DNA of 64,000 nt from Leeuwenhoekiella parthenopeia (GTDB lineage Bacteria > Bacteroidota > Bacteroidia > Flavobacteriales > Flavobacteriaceae). Below are positions 53,255 to 61,225 of the stretch, in pieces. Position 1 is the stretch's first letter. Every line of letters begins with the position of its first letter. The notes beneath the pieces are model-generated. The model had not been told where the DNA came from. It did not search any database and saw only the letters and a program-made list of their open reading frames with translations. Position numbers and translations under genes: made by a program. The DNA is taken from assembly GCF_020782115.1 (NCBI RefSeq), contig NZ_JAJGMW010000024.1, positions 1 through 64,000 on the forward strand. Direction: 5' to 3'.

Positions 53255-55891
53255 TTAATAAATTTCGTGAATCATATTGGCGATTAAGGCAGTCCATCCG
53301 GTTTGATGCGAAGCTCCCAATCCCCTGCCGGTGTCTCCGTGAAAATACTCATAGAAAAGTATCAGATCTTTAAAGTGTGGATCTTTATACATTTTTTGAT
53401 AATTCTCATTTACCGGTCTGTTTCCGTCCTCATCCTGTTGAAAAAGAGTTAACAGACGCTTCATCAGGTCGTTGCGAATATCATTAAGACCCATAATCTT
53501 TCCGCTTCCTTTAGGATATTCCACCTCGAGACTCTTGCCGTAATAATCTCTAAACTCTTTGATGGCCGTGATAAACAGATAATTAAAAGGTAACCATACC
53601 GGGCCGCGCCAGTTTGAATTACCCCCAAACATAGATGATTCAGACTCTGCAGGCTCATACTTGATCTCGTAATTTGTCCCGTCTATGTCTATTCTGTAAA
53701 CCTTTTCGTGCACTTTAGAAAGTGACCTCAGCCCGTGCTTGCTTAAAAACTCCTTTTCATCAAAAACAGCATTGAGCATAATCTTCACCCGCTCTTTGGG
53801 AACCAAAGCCAACAGCAAATCTGAATCTTCAGAATATTCCTGAATCACAGGATACTTCAAATTCTCTTTACGGTATTTTCTAAACCAGTTTATACTGTAT
53901 TTAAAGTTAGGCAGTCTGTCTAAAGTCGTTTTACTTATGTGCAGCACGGCTACCAAAGACATCAAGCCCACGATAGACCGTACTTTTATAGGCTGAAAGT
54001 TTCCGTTTTCAAAAACCAGCTTGTCGTAAAAGAATCCCTCTTTTTCATCCCAGGTACCTTCATACTCCTCATTGAGCTGGTTGAGCGCTTCTGCAATAAA
54101 AATAAAATGCCCAAAGAACTTGGTCGCCATTTCTTCATAGGAAGGATCAACCAATGCGATCTTGATCGCGATCTCGAGCATATTGAGGCAATAAAGCGCC
54201 ATCCAGGAAGTTCCGTCAACCTGCTCCAGAGTTGCATTACCCGGGATTCCGCTGCTTCGGTCAAAAACCCCGATATTATCAAGACCTAAAAAGCCTCCCT
54301 GAAATACGTTGTTTTGCCTCTTGTCCTCCTGATTAACCCACCAGGTGAAATTGAGCGACAGCTTGTTGAAAATGCGTTTGAGGAAATCAATATCCTCATA
54401 GCCGGTGCTGTCCCGTTCTATCTTATAAATCTGAAGTGCTGCAAAAGCCTGAGTAGGCGGATTAACATCACTAAAATTCCACTCGTAAGCCGGGATCTGC
54501 CCATTAGGAGCCATATACCATTCCTTGGTGAATAGCAGTAATTGTTTTTTGGCAAACTCGTGGTCTATGTAGGCCATCGTGATGCAGTGAAAGGCACTGT
54601 CCCAGGCGGCATACCAGGGATATTCCCACTTGTCGGGCATCAGATGAATGTCGTGATTTCTCAGGGTTTTCCAGTTGTGATTGCGACCGCTGGTGCGACT
54701 TTGCGGCGGTGTTGATACTTTAGGATCACCTTTAAGCCACTGCTCTACCTCGTAATTGTAATATTGTTTGGTCCAAAGTAAACCTGCAAAGGCCTGCCGC
54801 TGAATTGCCTTAGCTTCGGGATCTTTAATAGCGTTGATACCTTCATAAAAATCCAGGCACTCCTGGAATCGTGTATCAAAGGTGTCATCAAAGTCTTCAT
54901 TAAAGGCTGCCTCAAGCTCTTCTTTTGAGAGTCTTAATTTAAAAACCACCGTTTCTCCCGCAGGCACATCACGCTGATAGTGCGGGGCAAACTTCGTTCC
55001 TTCGGTTTTCTTTTTGGCCAGCTTATAGTCTGCCTTGATTACCGTATCATGGAAAAAATCTTTTTTGTAAGGATGATCATTGGGCTGCCCGTAAAGTCGC
55101 TGATCGTTGGTTTCATTTTCGGTAAACAGAAAATGCTCGGGTTGCTCAAAGTAGAAATTGTATTCTCCGGTATAGGGATGATTAATGTGTACCGAAGGCG
55201 TTTTGCTCTTTTTATTTTGTGTTATCTGGGGTTTAAAGGGCATATCCCGAATGCTCCAGAAATTACGAATCCACAATGTGGGTAGCACGTGCAGCTTAGC
55301 ACTTTTTGAGTTTCGGTTGGTAACCGAAATACGGATGCAAATATCATCGGGACCTGCTTTTGCATATTCGGTTACAACATCAAAATATTCATTTTTATCA
55401 AAAAGACCGGTATCCAGTAGTTCATATTCCTGTTGCTTTCGATCTCTGCTTCGGTTTTTTGAAACCATTTCATCATAAGGAAAAGCATTCTGCGGGTATT
55501 TGTACAAATGCTTCATGTACGAATGCGTAGGGGTATTTTCCAGATAATAATACAGCTCCTTTACATCTTCACCATGATTCCCTTCGGGCCCGGTAAGTCC
55601 AAACAAGCGCTCTTTTAAGATATTGTCTTTACCATTCCATAGAGCGAGGCCAAAGCACACGTTACAGTACCGGTCTGTAAAACCGGCAAGACCGTCTTCT
55701 CCCCAGCGATACATTCTGCTTCGGGCGTGATCGTGAGGAAAATACCCCCAGGCATCTCCGTTTACACTATAGTCTTCGCGTACGGTTCCCCATTGGCGCT
55801 CACTCAGGTAAGGACCCCAGTGTAACCAGTCTTCTTCCTGTGCATAATGCGCGTCAAGGCGTTTTTGTTCTTGAGTATTTTTTTTAACCAT
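53255..55891 (-). CDS. GH63-like alpha-glucosidase / glucosylhydrolase (MGH1-type)
   Basis: An 878-residue protein without a signal peptide. It belongs to the (alpha/alpha)6-barrel glycosidases related to GH63 and the mannosylglycerate hydrolase type. The N-terminal part includes EDWLHWGPYLSERQWGTVREDYS and GDAWGYFPHDHARSRMYRWGEDG, conserved segments with candidate acidic residues. The barrel contains KWEYPWYAAWDSAFHC near 420, MAPNGQIPAYEWNFSDVNPP, and GNSNWRGPVWLPFNYL and HGDTGRGLGASHQTGWTALIA near the end. It would hydrolyse an alpha-glucosyl linkage in the cytoplasm. The exact sugar is open. It overlaps the SDR gene by 8 bp. Confidence 0.88.
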   Translation of the reverse strand: MVKKNTQEQKRLDAHYAQEEDWLHWGPYLSERQWGTVREDYSVNGDAWGYFPHDHARSRMYRWGEDGLAGFTDRYCNVCFGLALWNGKDNILKERLFGLTGPEGNHGEDVKELYYYLENTPTHSYMKHLYKYPQNAFPYDEMVSKNRSRDRKQQEYELLDTGLFDKNEYFDVVTEYAKAGPDDICIRISVTNRNSKSAKLHVLPTLWIRNFWSIRDMPFKPQITQNKKSKTPSVHINHPYTGEYNFYFEQPEHFLFTENETNDQRLYGQPNDHPYKKDFFHDTVIKADYKLAKKKTEGTKFAPHYQRDVPAGETVVFKLRLSKEELEAAFNEDFDDTFDTRFQECLDFYEGINAIKDPEAKAIQRQAFAGLLWTKQYYNYEVEQWLKGDPKVSTPPQSRTSGRNHNWKTLRNHDIHLMPDKWEYPWYAAWDSAFHCITMAYIDHEFAKKQLLLFTKEWYMAPNGQIPAYEWNFSDVNPPTQAFAALQIYKIERDSTGYEDIDFLKRIFNKLSLNFTWWVNQEDKRQNNVFQGGFLGLDNIGVFDRSSGIPGNATLEQVDGTSWMALYCLNMLEIAIKIALVDPSYEEMATKFFGHFIFIAEALNQLNEEYEGTWDEKEGFFYDKLVFENGNFQPIKVRSIVGLMSLVAVLHISKTTLDRLPNFKYSINWFRKYRKENLKYPVIQEYSEDSDLLLALVPKERVKIMLNAVFDEKEFLSKHGLRSLSKVHEKVYRIDIDGTNYEIKYEPAESESSMFGGNSNWRGPVWLPFNYLFITAIKEFRDYYGKSLEVEYPKGSGKIMGLNDIRNDLMKRLLTLFQQDEDGNRPVNENYQKMYKDPHFKDLILFYEYFHGDTGRGLGASHQTGWTALIANMIHEIY

Positions 55892-56702
55892 TTGTAGTAA
55901 ATCCGGGATAACAGGTCATACCTCCGTCAACAAAGAGGGTCGTACCATTAATATATTCTGATTCGTCTGATGCCAGCCACGCAGCCGCACTGCCTATATC
56001 TTCGGGAACACCGATGCGTTTGTAGGGAATGAGTTCATTTAATTTATTAAGTGCTTCCTGAGTTTCCCAGGCATCGCGATTGATATCGGTTTTAATGGCT
56101 CCCGGCGCTATGCTGTTACAACGCACTTTAAGTGGTGCATATTCCTGACAGATACTTTCCATCAACATAACCAGCGCGCCTTTGGAAGCGGCATAATTGG
56201 TATGCCCTGCCCAAGGAATGATCTGATGCACAGAGCTCATATGAATAATTTTCCCTAAAGATTTTGAAACACCCTCACGCATGCCTCTGCGCATAAATTC
56301 GCGCAACGCCTCACGGGCACACAGGAACTGGCCGGTTAGATTGACATCAATAACCAACTGCCAGTCTTTTAGACTCATCTCATGAAGCGGGGCGTCCCGT
56401 TGCAAACCCGAATTGGCTACCAAGATATCTACGGTCCCAAATTTTTCAATAGTTTGCTTAAACATGGCCTGCACCTGATCTTCCTTACTCACGTCGCATT
56501 TAATAACAAGAGCCTCACCACAGGTATTGTCCTTATTGATTTGGGCTGCGACTTCCCGCGCCTCCTTTTCTGAAGAATTGTAGTTTACCACTACATTGGC
56601 ACCATCTCTTCCCAGTGCAAGGGCAACGGCTGCCCCTATACCGGTGCTGGAGCCGGTTACTATTGCGGTCTGACCTTTTAAACGTTCGTTGGGTTTTTGC
56701 AT
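55884..56702 (-). CDS. Short-chain dehydrogenase, glucose 1-dehydrogenase-like
   Basis: A 272-residue classical SDR: TGSSTGIGAAVALALG (16-31, NAD(P) loop), NSGLQRDAPLHEMSL near 96, the catalytic Ser in MSSVHQIIPWAGHTNYAASKGAL (Tyr-x3-Lys, near 165-178), and PGAIKTDINRDAW. It resembles Bacillus-type glucose 1-dehydrogenases (WAGHTNYAASKGA is typical). Combined with the overlapping glucosidase gene, it suggests oxidation of the released glucose to gluconolactone. The cofactor and substrate are inferred from family and context. Confidence 0.87.
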   Translation of the reverse strand: MQKPNERLKGQTAIVTGSSTGIGAAVALALGRDGANVVVNYNSSEKEAREVAAQINKDNTCGEALVIKCDVSKEDQVQAMFKQTIEKFGTVDILVANSGLQRDAPLHEMSLKDWQLVIDVNLTGQFLCAREALREFMRRGMREGVSKSLGKIIHMSSVHQIIPWAGHTNYAASKGALVMLMESICQEYAPLKVRCNSIAPGAIKTDINRDAWETQEALNKLNELIPYKRIGVPEDIGSAAAWLASDESEYINGTTLFVDGGMTCYPGFTTNG

Positions 56703-56895
56703 ATATTTTTAGTTTACTAAACTTACAAATCTTCTAAATTAAACTATTACTCATAGGTTAAGCCCGGTATTAACGTATTTTATAATGACACAAACACGAA
56801 ATTTGATAACCTTTCAGCAGATTAACATCTGGTTATCAAATCCTGAAAAAAATACTGCTTAACTGCTAAAAATGCAAGCTCTGAGCCGGCATTTG

Positions 56896-59800
56896 TTAAA
56901 GAAGTTTATGAATTGAAGTGGTAAACTCAGACGGAAGCTTTCCAAACTGCTCTTTAAATATCTTGCGAAAATACTTGGGATTATTAAAGCCCACTGCCGA
57001 AGCTGCTTCAGAAACGCTATAGCCTTCCTCACGCATAAGCTGGCTCGCCTTATTTACTTTAATGCTGCGCACATAGCTATTGATGTTCTCTCCGGTAAGG
57101 ACGGTAATTTTCTTATAGAGCGAAGTTCTGCTCATCCCCAGTTCGCGGGTGAGCTTGAGAATAATAGAACCTTCAGAATCTTTAAACTTTAATACTGCCT
57201 TTTCAAAATCTGCCAAGAAAACCTTCTCCTTGTCAAGCACGCGGGTCTCTGTAGAACTAAGCTCCTGAGTATCTCCCAGACCTTTAAAATAAGTTTGCAG
57301 CAGCATTCTGCTATCGAGCAGATTTCGCACACGCGCCTTGATCAATTCCGGCTCAAAGGGTTTTGTAAGATAGTCGTCTGCACCTTCTTTATAACCGGTT
57401 ACCTTAACGGCAGTATCTGCCTTGGCAGACAACATGATGATAGGAATGTGGGACGTCTCTTTAGCAGATTTGAGTTCGTGACACAAATCTATCCCATCTT
57501 TTACCGGCATCATGACATCGGTAATAATAAGATCTGGCGAAAATTTACCGGCCATGCCAATTCCTATTTCGCCATTTTCAGCGTGTATTAAATCATATTT
57601 TTCACTCAAAATAGCATCTAAGAGTTCCAGAATATCCGGATTATCTTCAACCAGCAAAATGAGTTCGCGCTCTTTATCCCCATTTAAAATAGCCTTCTTA
57701 TCATAGGTCTTAGTCTCATAACTACGCATATATACGGCAGAAGACTTTCCTGCTTTAGTCCCGGAAGCGAACGGCTCTGTGGCGTATTTAATTTTATCGG
57801 AAGGTATTTGTGATAAATCAAAAGGTATTTCTATGACAAAAGTACTTCCCTCACCCGGCCGACTGTTCACCCGAAGACTACCGTTATGAAGTTCTGCAAA
57901 ACGTCTGGATAAAGACAGCCCAATGCCCGAACCATTGCGTTTTACCGAGCTGTTTGAATGGTAGAACCAGTTAAAAATATGATCAAATTCTTCCGGCAAT
58001 ATGCCTACTCCCGAATCTTCTACCGATAGGCTGTAGGCCTTTTCGTCTGCGGTGAGTTTAATCCTGATTCGGCCCTTTTCTAAGGTGTATTTTAGCGCAT
58101 TACTCATCAGATTATTAAAGATAATCTGCAGCTTGTCTATATCGTTTGTGACGCTTAGATGAGAAAGATCAGACTCAAAACGCAGATCTATTTCCTTAAC
58201 CTCGGCAGCATTGGCGTGCAGGTTTATCCATTCATCCAAAACCGGAATCAAATCATAGGTTTGTACATAAAGAATACTTAGCCCTTCTTCGGTTTTTCTA
58301 AAATCAAGCAACCGGTTTATAGAAGCCAGAAGCTCAGACGCATTTTTCCTGATGAGATCTACCCGCGCATTATGCCGTGTGGTTTTAAGCTCCTGGGCCA
58401 GAATTTCAAGCGGAGCCAGAATCAGGGTCAGCGGGGTTTTCAGCTCGTGAGAAAATCCAGAATAAAACCGCATACGCTCTTCGTTAAAGTCATGCTCCAA
58501 CTGGCGTTGTCGTTTTTCGAAGAGCAGGGAGTTTTTGAGCTTTAAGCGTTCGGAATAGTATTTAAACCCGAGATAAATAAGAACAACCGCTAAAACAAAA
58601 TACAGCAGATAGGCCGGCATCGTAAGCCAAAAAGGCGGTGTAATGGTCAAAGGTAACTCGCGGGTGGTTGCTGCTCCAGATTGCTCAACGGCTTTAATTA
58701 TAAGTTTATACTTTCCTGAAGGCAGGTTTGTAAAATTGATGTGACCGTTAGTTCCCAGTTCAACCCAGGTGTTGCTGTACCCTTCAAGCAAATACGAGTA
58801 TCTCACGTCCTGTGAAAACGGATATTTTAAAAGCGCAAAATCTATTGAAAATAACTTCTCTCGGTAGGTAAGCTTCAGGAGATCAAGTGCATTGAGGCTT
58901 TTCGGTAAGAGTGCAGCTTCGGCTTCAGGCTGTATTGCCACCCGTTCATTATTCACACTTAATCCTTTAAAAACTATACCGTATTGTTTGTCTTCGCCGT
59001 ACAGATTTTCGGGCTTGAAAATATTTAAACCTTTATTCCCCCCAAACCATAAATTTCTGCGTTCATCCAAAAGTGCAGTACCTATGTTAAACTCACTTTT
59101 TTGGATTGCCCGGGGATTTAAGAGATTAGAAACCGTATTGGTTTTAAGATTATACGCGCTTAATCCATTATTTGTGCTTAACCACACTTCATCCTCGTCA
59201 TATCTTACAATACTGTTTACCGTGGTATTAGGCAGGCCATCTTCTTCATTGATTATGTCAAAATCAGCAGTGCGGGTATTGAAACGGATGAGCCCACCAA
59301 AACGGCTGCCCGCCAGGAGTTCTTCATCATTAATTAAAATAAGTGAAAAGAAAATATCTGACGGAAGTCCTTTAAGCCGCTGTGAATTAAAATCTGAATA
59401 CTGCCGGGTAACCGGATTGTATTTTAGAATACCATCCCCATAGGTTGCCATCCAGAAATTGCCGCGACTGTCCTGAGCTATAGCCCGAATATCCCGTTTA
59501 CCCAACAATTCGACATAGTCAAAAGTATCATTGACTTCATCGTATTTATAAAGACCGCCCCGGTTTGTACCTACCCAAATGGTTTTCTGATCATCTTCAA
59601 AAATGGCACGCACATCATTACCGGCAGCCTGACTTTCCTGAAGATAATGCGACCAGATCCCATTTTTCATTTTATTGAGTCCACCCTTGTAGGTACCCGC
59701 CCAAAGTCGCCCCTTTGAATCTTCAAGAAGAGCCAGCACATAGTCGTTACTAAGGCCAGACTGATCCCGGCTTGAGGCAAAAGGAGTTATTTTTCCGGTT

Positions 59801-61002
59801 GCAGCGTGATACAAATCAATACCACCGCCATCTGTTCCAATATAGACATTGCCTTCGCGGCTGTTTGCTAAAGAAGCGATACGGTCGTGACTTAGCAGTC
59901 CCCGCACCGATGATTCTTCATTTATAAGCTTAATAGGTTCCCCTTTGGGATTTACAAAATTGAGTCCGTTACTGGTGCCAATCCACATATTACCTCCCCG
60001 GTCTAATTTAAGAGCCGAAACGGTACGGTTAAAAACACTGCTTCCGTCTTTGCGCGGTAAAAAACGGGTAAGCTGTATTTCACCTTTTCCTTCAACGAAA
60101 GACTTCATGTTTAAGATATTGAGCCCTCCATTGCGGGTACCAATCCACATTCTGCCCTGATTGTCTTCGGCAAAACATAAAATCTCTTCATCGCTGAGCG
60201 CGTCTTCAGAACCGGCACCCAGCGAATTAATCACACAATCCCTGCGAAGCACAAAAAGACCGTTTTGTGAACCAATCCACAGATTTTGACCGGCATCGAG
60301 ATGAAGGGCCTGTACGCCGGGTTGCTCCTCATTTTCAGGAAGCTGTTCAAAATAAATTCGGCTTACTGTTTTAGATTTGAGATCAATACGATTAAGGCCT
60401 TTGCGATAGGTTCCCACCCAAAGAATCGAATCTCCCTGAAGCAGCATACTGGACACTTCGTTATAACTCAAGGAAGCTTTGTTTTTGGGTTCATGCCTGT
60501 ATGCGGCAAGCTCACGATAGTTAGCATCAAATACGCGAACACCTGCATGGGTATAGCCCACATAATAATTACCGTTTGCACCCTTTTTTACCGCACGTAC
60601 ATTATCTGAAGGAAGATCAAAAGCAGCAATCTTCGTAAAAGCATCTGTTTTGCCGGAATACAGATCTAAGCCTTCATCTGTTAAAACCAAAAGGTCACCG
60701 TTCTGCTCATAATTAATATGATCTACATAATTATTATAAAGACTTAGGGTGTCTGTACTGCGATGTCTGTAAATTTTAAATGAACTACCATCGTAGCGAT
60801 TAAGGCCGTCGATGGTTCCTACCCAGATAAACCCCGAAGCATCCTGCTCAATACTGTTAATGTAACTGTTTGAAATACCGCTTGATAGATCAAAATTATA
60901 AAAGGTGAGTTGCTCATCAATATTTTCAACCGGCTTACAACGCACTTGACCATTAAGCGTGTAACCACAAAAAATCAGAAGAACTAAGGGAATTAACTTC
61001 AT
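56896..61002 (-). CDS. Hybrid two-component system sensor-regulator (HTCS)
   Basis: From the ATG at 61002 the protein has 1368 residues. It consists of a signal peptide (MKLIPLVLLIFCGYTLNG), about 14 propeller repeats of the reg_prop type (motifs such as GxIWVGTxxGL and GxLWAGTYKGGL), a Y_Y_Y domain, one membrane helix (about 795-815), HisKA with His852 (FSHELKTPL), HATPase (NNLMSNALKYT, GSGIGLSLS), a receiver with Asp1162 (LIITDVMMP) and a C-terminal AraC-type HTH. It senses a ligand in the periplasm and activates a neighbouring polysaccharide locus in one polypeptide. It is divergent from the SusC gene 224 bp away. Confidence 0.97.
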   Translation of the reverse strand: MKLIPLVLLIFCGYTLNGQVRCKPVENIDEQLTFYNFDLSSGISNSYINSIEQDASGFIWVGTIDGLNRYDGSSFKIYRHRSTDTLSLYNNYVDHINYEQNGDLLVLTDEGLDLYSGKTDAFTKIAAFDLPSDNVRAVKKGANGNYYVGYTHAGVRVFDANYRELAAYRHEPKNKASLSYNEVSSMLLQGDSILWVGTYRKGLNRIDLKSKTVSRIYFEQLPENEEQPGVQALHLDAGQNLWIGSQNGLFVLRRDCVINSLGAGSEDALSDEEILCFAEDNQGRMWIGTRNGGLNILNMKSFVEGKGEIQLTRFLPRKDGSSVFNRTVSALKLDRGGNMWIGTSNGLNFVNPKGEPIKLINEESSVRGLLSHDRIASLANSREGNVYIGTDGGGIDLYHAATGKITPFASSRDQSGLSNDYVLALLEDSKGRLWAGTYKGGLNKMKNGIWSHYLQESQAAGNDVRAIFEDDQKTIWVGTNRGGLYKYDEVNDTFDYVELLGKRDIRAIAQDSRGNFWMATYGDGILKYNPVTRQYSDFNSQRLKGLPSDIFFSLILINDEELLAGSRFGGLIRFNTRTADFDIINEEDGLPNTTVNSIVRYDEDEVWLSTNNGLSAYNLKTNTVSNLLNPRAIQKSEFNIGTALLDERRNLWFGGNKGLNIFKPENLYGEDKQYGIVFKGLSVNNERVAIQPEAEAALLPKSLNALDLLKLTYREKLFSIDFALLKYPFSQDVRYSYLLEGYSNTWVELGTNGHINFTNLPSGKYKLIIKAVEQSGAATTRELPLTITPPFWLTMPAYLLYFVLAVVLIYLGFKYYSERLKLKNSLLFEKRQRQLEHDFNEERMRFYSGFSHELKTPLTLILAPLEILAQELKTTRHNARVDLIRKNASELLASINRLLDFRKTEEGLSILYVQTYDLIPVLDEWINLHANAAEVKEIDLRFESDLSHLSVTNDIDKLQIIFNNLMSNALKYTLEKGRIRIKLTADEKAYSLSVEDSGVGILPEEFDHIFNWFYHSNSSVKRNGSGIGLSLSRRFAELHNGSLRVNSRPGEGSTFVIEIPFDLSQIPSDKIKYATEPFASGTKAGKSSAVYMRSYETKTYDKKAILNGDKERELILLVEDNPDILELLDAILSEKYDLIHAENGEIGIGMAGKFSPDLIITDVMMPVKDGIDLCHELKSAKETSHIPIIMLSAKADTAVKVTGYKEGADDYLTKPFEPELIKARVRNLLDSRMLLQTYFKGLGDTQELSSTETRVLDKEKVFLADFEKAVLKFKDSEGSIILKLTRELGMSRTSLYKKITVLTGENINSYVRSIKVNKASQLMREEGYSVSEAASAVGFNNPKYFRKIFKEQFGKLPSEFTTSIHKLL

Positions 61003-61083
61003 AAACTTTAAGAGGGGTTTAACAATTATCAAATTTACAATTTCGGGCTTTAAAACTTGTTACATCACTAAAATTAAGGGTTT

Positions 61084-61132
61084 ATTATTCACAATTGCCA
61101 TTTTGTACCCCTTAAAATGACAGTGCCCCCCT
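61084..61132. promoter_or_regulatory. Candidate HTCS binding site upstream of the SusC gene
   Basis: The divergent gap holds GTACCCCTT and GTGCCCCCCTT, whose TT ends lie 20 bp apart, two helical turns, a layout suiting two AraC-type HTH domains. It lies about 120 bp before the SusC start. No TAnnTTTG box is found for the SusC gene, consistent with activator-dependent expression. Binding is inferred. Confidence 0.4.
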
Positions 61133-61225
61133 TTATTTAACATAAAATTGTTAGAAAATTGTAACGTCAACGAAAACGATTACGTGAAGAAATTGACACA
61201 ATAAAAACAACTAAAACACGAATGT

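Noticed and set aside
58892-59443. A 183-residue plus-strand open frame inside the HTCS gene
   Set aside because: It is antisense to the propeller repeats of the sensor; its repetitive look derives from them.
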